A stretch of DNA of 64,000 nt from Toxotes chatareus (Eukaryota; Chordata; Actinopteri; Toxotidae). Where the stretch lies: positions 8,153,501-8,217,500 of the forward strand of contig CM028900.1 of assembly GCA_016801885.1 (NCBI GenBank). Direction: 5' to 3'. The notes below the pieces were generated by a model. The model saw only the letters and a program-made list of their open reading frames with translations, made no database searches and was not told the DNA's origin. Positions 14,844 to 25,389 of the stretch are shown one piece after another; positions within the stretch are counted from its first letter, which is position 1, and each line of letters begins with the position of its first letter. The translations under genes and the position numbers were made by a program.

Positions 14844-17800
14844 GCTGGGAAAGCTTGCGTCTGCATGAGTGTGTGGGGCACAGTGTTTAACATATCAGTG
14901 TGATCTATGACCAAGGTCATGTTGAGGTTATCAGTGTCATAAACCTTGAGAGATAAAAAACCAAAGCCATCAGGTTGGAGAAGTGCACAACTTAAAAGCG
15001 AGTAAGAGTGTCAAACAAAGGGACAGAGCAACTGATCAACCCAGTCAAACCTAGACACACTGATTCACTGAAAGACTTTGTGAGTACTGAAGCTGAAAGG
15101 AAATGGTGTATCATACACAATTTTCTCTGAGACATGTTTCCCTCAGAAACTGAGTCTCAGAAAAATAAGTTTAACAAACAAATCTAAGCAACTATCATTT
15201 ATTTTTACTTTTTTTTTATTTTTTAAAAGTTTGATATGGCCAACTCCACTGACAACAGCAACGACATGATCCCTCACTACTTGTTTCTCATTTGCCAACA
15301 CAGTTTTTGTTTATGTATTCTCAAATCACAAGTTTGCCATTTTGCAATTTGTAGAAAATATGATATCCTTTATGTTTAGATTCTCAATTCAGAGAGGAAA
15401 TACACACACCGAAAACTTTAAGAGGATGAGAGAGAGAGGAGGGATTCCTCTTCCCAGACAAACAGACTTCAGTGGACAGAAGTAGGACTAGTAAGATTAT
15501 AATATACAGTAGTCTAACAGTCTGAATGTACCCACACACTTGTTTCTCATTCATTTTCACAAACTGGTGCAAGGGCATCAAGAATCCATTTAATACAGTT
15601 ACACCTGATTTAAAAAATGAGACGAGTTGAGTCGCTTTGGAAATAACCAAGTTAGAACTTTTTCATTTGTTCTGAAGTAGAGATCATTTTAAGGATCAGC
15701 AGTAGGTGGAATAACTTGCAGAATAATGTTTTGTGTGAGTAACCTACAAATGCAAGCTAGCACATAAAAAATATTCTGAAAAAAACTTTATACATTTTTT
15801 TTTAAAAAAGTATCTGTTTTCACAGATTTTTGTATGGTATTAATCCTTGTTGGCCTCAGTCTGTAAAACCAAACAACTGAAGAAGCAACAACATGATCCC
15901 TCTCTTGTTTAAATTCCCCTTACAGCTGATGACTTTAACAGAGCAGAAGGAAACAGAGGGAAAGGAAGGAAAAGGAAAACTTTTCCCTGAAACCACACAG
16001 CTTCAGGTACAGACAAAGACAACATGCCCATATGTCCATGCATGCCAGCACACACACCCAAGTATATATGCAGACACACATACATGCGCATACACTCAAT
16101 CCATAGGTCCCAGGCATATAAAAAGCTTGGACAATGCAATGACAAACATTCAAGGACAGAATAAATATAAATATATGAGGATGACCTCTATGCAAGATGA
16201 AGCTGCCTTTCACAAGCAAGAATGACATTAGAGGAAAAAAAAACGTCATGTACATTTAAATATAAGGATATGTCTCTATGTAAGGTTATCTTACACTAAT
16301 TATGTAGGCAGGCTTTGTGTAATAGCTTACAAATGCAAATCCACATACAGACACAAAGTGAGCTTGTCCTACACTAACAAAAAAACAAAAACAAAACACA
16401 AGTAGCCAACTCAAACAGATGCACAAAAACACCATCCATACATCTCCTGACTCACGTGGCTTAAGCGGGACCATTGGCATCCCACTGTCCCACTGAGAAG
16501 CACTCCTCTTGCTTTTCCTCACCATGATTTTTTTCCCTTGTGTGTTAGAAAGACCTGGGAGAGTCCTTTTCTATGCAGTGGCAAAACCAAGGTCTCCAAG
16601 TGGCAACAATCTGGTTCACAGGACACCAACTTGAGAAGTCAGCAGCTTTAATCAGCAGTTCCCCCTCCCTTGCACCAGCTCGTCTGCTGGTAAAGTGCTG
16701 TGTACAGCAATTTCTGCATTTGCTGGTGAATCTGTAACTGCTATGGAAAAATGTCAGGGCAGCTGTCGGGATCTGTATGTTGGAAACTGAAGTGGTTGTT
16801 TAAGCTGCGCAGTCACGCACTCACACAAACTGTTATACACACAAAGAAAGACACAGAAACAGCCCAGTGGGGAGCAAGGGAAGCCCACAGGAAACTGTGT
16901 GAGAAGCTCTGGGCATGATGCCCTATAGAACTCTGGCTAGAGCTTCAGTCAGGAATATATTACAGACAAATACACACATACATCCAGATGTATGCTCAGG
17001 CACATAGACATATAGACTCAGACGCAACTTTCCAAAGCTGGAAAGTTGCAAAAACTGCAAACCATGCACACTTGCGCACACACACAGTCTCCCTTCCTCT
17101 GTTGGTCTTACCATCCCAATCTCTCCAAGAGTTCTTGCGGCTGGCAGGGCTGAAAGGGAAAGGAGTGCCCAGTCCAGAGATGTCCAGGTTCTGGATCAGA
17201 TGGCTGAGCCGGTTCATGATCCGGTAGGATGCCTCACCACCCTCCCGCAGAAAGTCATGCAGAGACATGAGAGCCGGCTGCTGGTCTCACACTCTCAAAC
17301 AAACTCTGTCATGCAGGGAGACCCCTCGTTGCACCTGCAAAGCTCCGCTGCACACTCTAATAGACTCCAGAACGCAGCCCCAAAATGCAGGCATGGGAAG
17401 GATCCTTTTTTTCTGTGAAGTGCCTGGTCACTCAGGATCAAGCCGACATGCTCTCACATGCATCCTGTGAGGAGCTGTGTGCATTGGCCACACATGAGAC
17501 AAGTCCAGGGTCCTCTGCAGAGCCACATTGAGGACTCGAAGAAGCGGCACAGTGCAAAACCAGCAGAACGAAAAGTAGCTGAGTCACTGTCTGCACAACC
17601 TCTGAAACAAACACTGTTCACACTGAAGGTGAGAATTGCCTCAGCTCTGCACAAACACACACACACTCTGATGCACACACATACATCGCCGTCAGTGCAA
17701 CTATCGACAGCTCAGAGTAGCATAGGTTTCCAAGGAAGGACGAGAGGGAGGGGGTAGAGGGGAGCAGGAGCAGAGGGCAGCCGGTGGAGCACAAATCCCC

Positions 17801-20800
17801 TTCTGCTGCTCTGGCTAATTATATTCCTCCACTCCTTAACTAATCTGCCTATTCTTTCCCTCTTTCTATGTCCCCAGGTCCTTCCATGCACTCATCCCTG
17901 GTGATGCAAAAAGAATAAACACTGCACAGAAACAAATCAGCTGCAGCATTTTAAAGAAAACGTGCTGTCCATAGACAGCTCAGGGTGTGCTGTTGCTCAA
18001 TATGTGGTCAGTAACTGAGGTGGAGCAGCAAACATAGAGGGTCGCCTTTGATGGGAGAGCAGAGCAGATTGCTTTCTGACAGGCTTATACGTTTATATTT
18101 ATGTGTGTGTGTGTGTGTGTGTGTCTCCGTGTGCGTTTGGTTGTGTTGTGTGGTTAAAGCTGGCAAGCAAAAGGCAGTTTGCAGTTCATAGGCTTAGAGT
18201 AGAGATGAGAGAGGAGCTGCTCTCTCACACATACTGATGAGACTGCAGGGGATGAGACACAAAACACCAGCCTCCTATTCAGACACATTCACCCTTATCC
18301 CTTGCCTCTATCTCTCCGTCTCCCCCCTCTCTTTTTCAGCTCCCCTGTTAATTAAGTCTAATCCTTGCTTCATGGCAGCTCCCACCTCCTGCTTGCTACC
18401 TCATCTTTAGCCCCTCACTGTTTGAACCCACAGTGACTTCACATTTAGACACACCTGCATGTGTGGAACACAAACATATGCTCAAAGGGTCAGACTTTCC
18501 TCTCTTACCCACAAGTTACCATTATGACTCATACACGATGCAGTGATACTTATAACTGAAGGCGATGAAATCCATGAAGGTGTAGGTGCATGTGGAGTGA
18601 CCATGACACCACTTTTGTAGTTTGTTAGCATGCTAACCTTTGCTGATTAGAAGAAGAGCACAAAGTTCATAAACCTAGGTACTGGGCACATACAGATTTC
18701 AATGACTGTGCTGGAGTAAAAGTTAAGGAATCACCATTTTCTGAGGGAAACAAAACAAATGTGTGAACCAAGTTTGACAGATATTAACCCAAAAGTTGTC
18801 AAGACATTTGACTGAACACAAATGTCAACCTCATGGCAGTGCTACTGTACAGAGGAAAAGTCAGGGGAATCACCAAAATCATTAGGGTTCATCCTGAGAA
18901 CCACGAATGTCTGCACAAAATTGTGTGCCAATTAATCTAACAGTTGTTGAGATATTTCAGACACACACATATTGCCATCCAGAAAGCCATGCCATTAGTG
19001 TAAGTAAAAATCTGATACCCATTTGTTTGTATTGTGACAACATAAACACTTTATTTCTACTGACAAACATAATGAAAAGATAGAAACACAGATAAGAATC
19101 TAAAACAGAACAGTACAAGTAGTATTTAACATAAAATCTTTAAAATTCCTCTGCAGCCAATTTACATGATACTTTGTTTGACAGGAAAAATCAAACACAT
19201 TATGAGTAGCCTTAGTAAAACACAATGAAATAAACTAAGAATGCTTTATTGTTGAAGCACTCTCCCTGACTCTGGTTACTTGCGTCTTTCAGGCCATAGC
19301 TGCCTGGCTGGAGACTAATAGTAACCTGCTGGATCCATCTGGCTGTGCACCTGCTCTGCCTGTAGGGATGAGCAGTACAGCTCACCTAGGCTGAATGAAC
19401 CCTTAACCTCAAGCCTCAAGCTAAAAAGGAGCCTGACACTCCCATTATGTTAACAATGAAGTCTCACATACATCCAGTTTATCAACAACCTTCTTTTTTG
19501 TGCTTTTCATCCACCCTATGCAACAGAAGACCGTTTGATATGTAACAAAGTTAAGCTCAGACACTTTTATAAACCTCAGCTCCTTCCTTAGCAGTCACAC
19601 GCACATGGTGTGATAAATAACATAATATGTCACTATTACTACACGATAAGTAAAAATTGGCCCCCAAGCATTACTGGCAGCAGATGAATACATTCCTGCT
19701 GGAAAAGCTGAGACCTGTGACGCACTGAACTGGATGTGTCCCTTTAAATCAACTGGAAGTAGGTCAAATGCCCAGTTAGAGAGTCGAGGAGAGGCTGTCT
19801 GTGATTAGAGCTGGAAGTAACAATTACCATCTGATTAATCTACAGCTGTTTTTCTTTCAATTAATTGATTAATCATTAACCCCCTTTAAAATACCTATCA
19901 CAGGTTACTAGAGCTTAACAAGCATCATACTTGTGGCTTTGTGTAGGGAAATGTCAGCTGGTAGGTCCACCACTTTGGTCCAGACCATCTCCTCCACTGT
20001 TGGATGAATTGCCATGAATGTTTGTGCAGACATTCATGGTTCCTGGGTGATGTATCCTAATGACTTTGGTGATCCCCTGACTTTTCTTCTACAATGAGAA
20101 TGACAATAGTGGTTCTGAATGAAATTTCAAAGCAGCTACTGGATTGACTGCCATGAAATCTGGTTCATACATTCATGTTCCCCTTGCAATAACTGGTGAT
20201 ATATCAACTTCTCTTCTAGCACCATCATCAGGTCAAAATTAAAATGTGTCAAACTCTTTGGCATGTGACCTGTAAAAAGATCATCAGCATTAATTGTCCT
20301 TGATGATTCGTGTTAATTAGCAAATATTAGCATGCTAATGTGATAAACTGGGATGGTGAACACAGTAGAAATTTTTGCTGTTGTTAGTCTTGTTTCTGTC
20401 TGACCATCAGCCCAGACCGTTGTTTGTTAGTTATATATTTACAATTATATGAAATGAAGAAATTCAGACATGGACCCATCCCATGAATTATTTTTGCATT
20501 TAAGCTAATTTGTGCTAAACAGCTCTGGCCAGTGCTGACCGAATGACTACACTCACAGATGGGTGGACTGGTTCACTGAGTACATTTAAAAAAAGAAAAA
20601 AAAAAGAAAAGAAAAAGAAAAACAACCAAAGTTCGGGATGCAAATAGTTCATCCTGATTTGTATCACTTTCAGGATATGGCATTTACACTCATGTTGCAA
20701 GCATAGAACTGATAATCACACCTGATATGTCTGTAACTTTCTCTCTGGGGAGAAGGAAAAACACTGAGGTTCTCTGTTTTCTGCATTTTTTTTCTTCCTT

Positions 20801-23800
20801 TCCAGCTCAGGGGAAACGAGCAGTTCGCTAGATTAGACTATGCAAAATCCTTTTCATCCTCAGTTGACTTTGTTTCCCTGAATCTCTTTTTTCCCCTCAC
20901 TCTCCCTTCCTCTTTGCTGTCTTCTGTGATCAGTGTTAGACTCTCCTCTCTGAGCCTATTACAGCTCTCATCCTCCTGCCGCAGCACATTCCTGTCACAT
21001 TTCCTTATAAACAGAATGCTGCCAATGACTGCATATCTGTAAATGTTCAGTATACTAGCACGTACTTAATGTCTGTCGGCAAGAAGCAAACTATGACCAT
21101 TGTTTTTCTTCATTTGCATTTCATACTGTTTTTAGCTTGTTTGTGGTGGAGTGATGCAGCATGTAATTCACCTTCAGATCTGTGTTTTGAGCATTTTCAT
21201 TCTTCTGGCTAGGGCATAGCTACGTCCCCCTCCTTCCTCCACCCACTCACTACTGCCATGCTTTCACCATCTCTGAAGCTGAGAAGGAGAAAATTAAACT
21301 ATTCTGTGCTGTATTAATGACTGCAGCCAGAGCTGGCACCACAAGAGACTCAAAAACCATGCAAAAGTAAAATCGACAGTGCGTGTGCACAGTATATGCA
21401 TTTACTAAACATTCTCCTTCACTCCACATACTGTACATACTGTAGCTTTATATACACAAAAGATTCATGTTTTGAAAACAATACATGTCAGTCAACACTA
21501 AATGAGCAGCCATGGCTTTTCTAAATGAAGTAAGCACTGTCCTCCAATCCAACAATATCAACACCACATGAATAAAAAAACAAAAAACAGTGTACTGTCA
21601 AAGTGTGTGTTTTGTGTGTGTGCATTCAGGCTTGTGAGAGTAGCTGTATGCTGGCAATGAGTGGATTAGGGGGGATCTCTGCAAATGGATCAAAAGAGAT
21701 GAGAAACAAACACGAGAAATCATATTAGTGGCTTTAGTTTGATAAAGGAGAAAAATCTGTCATGTGACCAGTACTGATAAATGATGAGGCTGCAGAAGCA
21801 ACTTCAGGATCTCTTTTCAATGGCTACATAATGAATTTGCACTGCAGCCATACATTAAAAGCCTAAAATGTCTTCTCTGCAGCAGCCCTGATTGTTTGCA
21901 TCAAAGGCCATGAAGATCCCCAGCAGAGCTCTGCAAAAAAAAAAAAAAAGAAAGAAAAATGCTAGAGTTCAATCCTGCAGCCAGAATCCACTGAGAGGTG
22001 TGACCACTTCAAGGTGACAAGTCCTTGTTAAGTAATCTGTCCGGGGTTACAAAGGTGTGTGGATCATATGTTGGTCACAGTGTCTCTCATATCTGTCCTC
22101 AACGCATGTTCTGATCACACGTATACCAAATACTGTAACTGATTAGGGTGGAGTACTGAGGAAATAGGCCAGTGAGGTACTGTATCACAACACAAATCAA
22201 CCTGCCTACAGCCTCCGTTTCTGCATATTTTACAGACATCTGTGTATTGATAACATATCAGATCAAATTTAACATAAAATTTGTTCAGCTATAAGATTTC
22301 CATGCGATAACTGGCCAACCTTAACTGCGTTATGAATAATTTCAACCCCAGTTTCACAACACCATGCAATCCTTTTTCTCTTACAGGATCAAATAATATG
22401 GGTCAGTATCACATTTCCCACTGCAACCACAAGCATGACTTGTCTCAAAAAACACAGCTTGCTGGCCAAACACCTGCCTAGCTTGAGGCAGAAACAACAT
22501 GAACAGGAGCACATTAAACTTGGTGTGGCTTCCTGCAGAAACAAAGCTTTGATATGATGATCCTCCATTTTTCTTCATAAACCACTTAGCTTTGGCTTCC
22601 ATTTGGTCTAAATTGATATATATATATATATATACACACACAATATTGTTTCTTATTGTATTTGCATACAGATTTGTATACAGTAAACATACATAATCCT
22701 GTGCACTCAACAGCACAATGACTAGTGAATGTAGTTTGTATGGAGTGTGTTTTTGTCACCCACCTATGCTCTGGGTGACGGTCCTCAATCTCTCCAGCAG
22801 CTCCCCCAGAGCCATCTCCTCTGTCTTCATCCACAGGATCATCCTCCAGAGGGACAGTGGAAGACCAGCTGCCCAGCCAACAGACACTTTCACAGGAAGA
22901 AGAGACAGCTTGCCTGTTTTTCTCTGAACTGTGCTTCGGAGAGCGGATGATGTTGAAAAGGACGGGAGAGGGGGACTGTCGCAGTGACAAGCCCAGCCGA
23001 GCAGAAGGGAAGAAGGGGATGCAAGCGGGGTAAACCAGCCCTGGATGCGACTGCCTGGCCGCAGCCTTGTTTGACAGACGGATGCTTGAGGAAGGAGACT
23101 TGAGAGAAAGGGGGTGTGTGCAGCCCGGCAGTGTTGGGATGCTTGTGAAAAATGGATGCTTTCGAGGATGGAGAGGATGCTGCAAAGACGGATGAGGGAA
23201 TGATGCTGAAGCTGCTACGCCTGTGACAGCTCAGCTGCAGTGATGAGTTGTCCGCAGAGGGTTGCAGAGCACAGGATGCCGGCAATGGAGATGGGAAGGA
23301 GGTGTAGCAGGAGGCAGCCTCACTCACAAATGCATGCTTCAGCTACAGCACACATGATGGTGCAAACCTGTGTAGACCTGGCAGACAGAGAGGGGGAGGG
23401 GAACTGAAGGTCAGCATTGTAGTTTAACACAAACAGCTGATACAACAGTGACATCCAGTGTGGAAGAAAGGCATAACAGCTGCGTCATGAAACATTCTCA
23501 TCCATAGAAATTACTACTACTGGTCATGCACCATTGATAATGGTGCATTGCCACCATGTGACAACACAAGGTAATGACAAAAATGGCTGGGCTTCTTTAC
23601 AAACAGTAAACTCCTGGTGCATTTCCACACGACTTTCAATTCATTGGTCTTTTAAAATGCTGAATAAAGATTTATGCTCCTTTGGTAACCCTTACTACTG
23701 TTTACACAAGAATTAAACTGCAAAGCCTGTCAAATACTGATTCATCCCCACAAGACTATTGTTACTCACACACACAAACTGACCCATAGCAGAAAACAAT

Positions 23801-24420
23801 AACAAAGCAAATATAGCCGGCAAAAAGAAGGTTTTCCATTCAGTTTTAAGACTCTAGGAAAAACATTTAGCGTACTGTTCATGGGAGATTCAAGCATTTT
23901 AGTATTGTACATCCATAAGCTGAAGCAGTTATGAGAGGAATACTTTTTAAAATGATCAAAACCGAAGCGGCAAAGGCCAAAATATTACGAAAATATTAGG
24001 CTGGAGCGTAACAGGCCTTTTACACAGTCAATGTTTTTGGCCTGCCTTTGCAGAAAAAGCACAGGTGTTACTAATAACATGAACGACTAGTCAAGTATGA
24101 AAACAAGCCATAACTGTGAGGCAGCACGAACCACGAGCCAAGCCTGTGAAACCGAAGCAGCCAAATGGAAATCAGCTATCATTCATTTTATTATTTACAC
24201 CAGTTACCAGTCTGTTGCCTCAAGTGATGTCACGTGAGTCAACGTCAGCTGGCGAGGAAAACTGCAGATTTGAAAAAACAAAGGAAAATCTGCAGGTGTA
24301 GAGTTTGAGAGAAATTAGCTTACCGGACCTCTGTAACCCGCTCCTCTACTCCGACTGAGGGCCGCGACTCGGTGCTACGTTAGCGGCTAATAGCATAACA
24401 CACCTGAATCTCCAACCAAA
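1..24420 (-). CDS. mcf2l: mcf2l: Dbl-family Rho guanine-nucleotide exchange factor, 5' part only
   Basis: Three shared exons plus alternative 5' exons spell the N-terminus and the start of the Sec14/CRAL-TRIO domain of MCF2L (Dbs/Ost), a GEF for Rho-family GTPases such as Cdc42 and RhoA. In the family the Sec14 domain is followed by spectrin repeats, DH, PH and SH3; these lie beyond position 1. The segment FPEFPAFGEITDREFHNV and FILVIDRR are almost those of human MCF2L and clearly nearer to it than to MCF2 or MCF2L2 as I know them. The gene follows atp11a head-to-tail on the same strand, as ATP11A-MCF2L do in human. Introns here are long (1.9 to 15 kb). The true 3' end is outside the window. 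Confidence 0.92.
1175..1265 (-). CDS. mcf2l: mcf2l shared exon (Sec14 domain)
   Basis: 91 nt: one base completes a Ser codon, then 30 codons including AGVGFILVIDRRQDRWAAVK, ending in phase 0 at GCA|GTAAGT. FILVIDRR is the conserved Sec14-domain strand of the MCF2 family. This is the last mcf2l exon in the window. Confidence 0.95.
1266..5273 (-). other. mcf2l intron
   Basis: 4.0-kb intron between shared exons. Besides the CA microsatellite at 4,236-4,303 I see only AT-rich unique-looking sequence and short homopolymers (A-run at 5,103-5,117). Confidence 0.75.
4236..4303. repeat. CA microsatellite
   Basis: About 34 uninterrupted CA units in an mcf2l intron. Confidence 0.98.
5274..5388 (-). 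CDS. mcf2l: mcf2l shared exon (Sec14 domain start)
   Basis: 115 nt from a TAG acceptor to CCCAG|GTAAAG, encoding GGRGDNGSPIIVFPEF and FGEITDREFHNVLTYLTSVP. Phases join exactly with the exons on both sides. Confidence 0.96.
6910..6972. repeat. CA microsatellite
   Basis: About 31 CA units in the mcf2l intron between the exons at 7,245 and 5,388. Confidence 0.98.
7245..7328 (-). CDS. mcf2l: mcf2l shared exon (common acceptor of alternative 5' exons)
   Basis: 84 nt beginning two bases into a codon and encoding EIMQLDSSPLRAADITPDLK and KQFAFLS. All upstream alternative exons end one base into a codon, so each can splice here in frame. Confidence 0.95.
7329..13405 (-). other. mcf2l intron
   Basis: 6.1 kb with no exon in the required phase that I could find. 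It holds the 59-bp palindrome, a C-rich tract near 11,340-11,410 and scattered A-runs. Confidence 0.65.
12521..12579. repeat. perfect 59-bp palindrome
   Basis: 29-bp arms (starting TATTTCTTAAATATTAACAA) around a single central A at 12,550. A third copy of part of the arm (AGATTGTTAATATTT) lies immediately before it at 12,511-12,525. AT-rich and able to form a hairpin or cruciform. In an mcf2l intron. Confidence 0.95.
13406..13925 (-). CDS. mcf2l: candidate mcf2l alternative 5' exon with long acidic N-terminus
   Basis: ATG at 13,925 opens 173 codons plus one base up to a GTAGGT donor, exactly the phase needed for the exon at 7,328. The protein is strongly acidic (runs such as MEEDVEVELESE and EEVKEEEVNEG) and ends SLEEVERYYRFSRCCHWLR, a compact hydrophobic/aromatic segment that looks folded and conserved. 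An in-frame TGA lies just upstream of the ATG. A 520-bp open frame with correct donor phase is unlikely by chance. Whether transcription starts here or an upstream exon joins it is not visible. Confidence 0.65.
13926..16455 (-). other. mcf2l intronic or alternative-promoter region
   Basis: Sequence between the acidic exon and the candidate exon at 16,456. Contains the GT microsatellite; would have to include a promoter if the acidic exon is a first exon. No clear TATA box or CpG island. Confidence 0.5.
14783..14839. repeat. GT microsatellite
   Basis: About 28 GT units upstream of the acidic mcf2l alternative exon. A related TATGTGTG tract lies at 14,220-14,275. Confidence 0.98.
16456..16525 (-). 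CDS. mcf2l: candidate mcf2l alternative first coding exon
   Basis: ATG with A at -3 and G at +4 opens 23 codons (MVRKSKRSASQWDSGMPMVP then LKP) and one base, ending at a strong GTGAGT donor in the phase required by the exon at 7,328. Basic N-terminus of unknown function. It is short, so support rests on start context, donor and phase only. Confidence 0.4.
17112..17268 (-). CDS. mcf2l: mcf2l alternative first coding exon
   Basis: ATG at 17,268 starts 52 codons plus one base (MSLHDFLREGGEASYRIMNR, LSHLIQNLDISGLGTPFPFS, then PASRKNSWRDWD), ending GATG|GTAAGA. The split codon joins the shared exon at 7,328 to give RDWDDEIMQL. The NRLSHLIQNLDISG helix resembles the N-terminal helices of other MCF2-family isoforms. 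Confidence 0.75.
18102..18124. repeat. TG microsatellite
   Basis: About 11 TG units in an mcf2l intron. Confidence 0.9.
18600..18990 (+). repeat. dispersed teleost repeat, copy 1
   Basis: Contains TTAGCATGCTAACCTTTGCT and, further on, AACAGTTGTTGAGATATTTC, blocks of a very common fish repeat. Non-coding, in the mcf2l intron between the 17-kb and 22.8-kb alternative exons. Confidence 0.6.
19940..20400 (-). repeat. dispersed teleost repeat, copy 2 (inverted)
   Basis: Same family as the copy near 18,600 but in the opposite orientation: CCACTTTGGTCCAGACCATC, TTGCCATGAATGTTTG and TATTAGCATGCTAATG appear in the reverse order and strand. Confidence 0.6.
22617..22643. repeat. TA/CA microsatellite
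   Basis: TA run followed by CACACACA, just downstream (in gene orientation) of the mcf2l exon ending at 22,764. Confidence 0.9.
22764..22842 (-). CDS. mcf2l: mcf2l first coding exon (distal promoter isoform)
   Basis: ATG at 22,842 gives 26 codons (MILWMKTEEMALGELLERLR then TVTQSI) and one base, then ATAG|GTGGGT. The join gives TQSIDEIMQL. The pattern MxxxxKxEEMxxxEL-RL-TV--xDEIMQ resembles the start of MCF2L2, which supports this ATG over the internal Met at 22,815. The frame is open a further 124 codons upstream to a TAG (23,215-23,217) but has no earlier ATG. Confidence 0.8.
22843..23378 (-). other. mcf2l: probable mcf2l 5' UTR portion of exon 2
   Basis: Upstream of the ATG the exon appears to begin after an acceptor (CT-rich tract, CCAG) near 23,379. 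It includes upstream ATGs, one opening a short 11-codon frame near 23,357, which could reduce translation of the main ORF. Several overlapping frames are open here without ATG starts and I do not regard them as genes. Confidence 0.5.
24324..24420 (-). other. mcf2l: probable mcf2l non-coding first exon and promoter
   Basis: CG-richer than its surroundings and ending on the minus strand at a good donor (CCG|GTAAGC). Placed just upstream of the exon at 23,378 and just downstream of atp11a. The 5' limit is a guess; transcription start is not visible. Confidence 0.4.
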
Positions 24421-24639
24421 CAACTGGCGGTTGCATTGTGGGTAACGTAGTCTGAAAAATGCGATCTCTGTGGTTCCACAGGCATCGACTTTGATACTTT
24501 CTGCCTCTGTGAACCTGACAGTGATACGGTAGCGCAATGGTAAATGTGTGAGGTACTCTGTAAAGCTGAATTACACAATCTGGCCAGTGTTTGTAGGCAG
24601 GTGCAGGTACCGAGAGGCTGATTAAGGGGAATGAAGATC

Positions 24640-25230
24640 AGGTGTGCTAGCATAGACTGTATAAAACATGGACGTAGCACCCGTGATGTCACCCATTGGT
24701 TTCGGGGAGTCGGTTTTGTGACCAAACCATGGGCATTTGAGCTGCGCCATCTTGGATTTTAGTGGGAGTGTACTTTCCATATTTGGCGGGGAGGCGGTTA
24801 CTATGCGGGTCAGCGGGGGTCAGCCGGCCGAGAAACCGGCTACTTAGCTCGGAGCAACCGAGCTAGCCTAAGGCTAATCACTAGGCTAACAAGCTAAGCG
24901 GCAGCTACACGCAGCTCCATGCAACATTAGCTGCTCCGGTCATTTAGCTGTATCAGCAGTGACCATAAATCGAATTTTAAGTCTAAATAACACTAAAACG
25001 GTTGTGGTACAAAAAAAATTACCCCCCTCACAGTGTTCACGGAGGTGGAAACTATCAATAAACAAAAAATGTACCAGGCTGTAAATGTGTTTTTTTAGGC
25101 TGTAAAGTTGGCTATTTTAACATGGGGGTCAATGGAGAATTGCTCACTTCTGGAGCCAGCCCCCAGCGGCAGCCGAGGAACTGCAGCTTTTTGAACGCGG
25201 AAGTGATCCTCACTGCTGAAACCTACAACT
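24640..25230. repeat. dispersed repeat of teleost type
   Basis: Begins with the CATAGACTGTATAAAA block and ends near a GGAGCCAGCCCCCAGCGGC block, both of which I recognise as parts of a common interspersed repeat in percomorph fish. No ORF. Fills most of the space between the atp11a poly(A) signal and the mcf2l first exon. Family name not assigned. Confidence 0.6.
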
Positions 25231-25389
25231 CCCCCCTTGTGAGCTAACTGACTGAGGACTACTACTGGACAGGCAGGGAACGACAGGAAAGGTTAAAATG
25301 TCAGGCATGGACAGCAGAGGAACAAATAAATTTATAAATGACAGGATGAAGCAGTCGCTGTAATAATATGCAACATGATCAGAGGACAA

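Larger units (their letters stand above)
17269..22763 (-). other. mcf2l intron with repeats
   Basis: 5.5 kb holding two inverted copies of one dispersed repeat (18.6-19.0 and 19.9-20.4 kb), an A-rich tract (20,588-20,622) and a degenerate repeat near 19,800-19,880. No coding sequence recognised. Confidence 0.65.

Noticed and set aside
22586..23327. Two long overlapping minus-strand open frames around 22.6-23.3 kb
   Set aside because: They lack ATG starts, are out of frame with the mcf2l coding end, and have Ser/Pro/His-rich low-complexity content. They overlap the mcf2l 5' UTR exon, whose third frame joins correctly to downstream exons.
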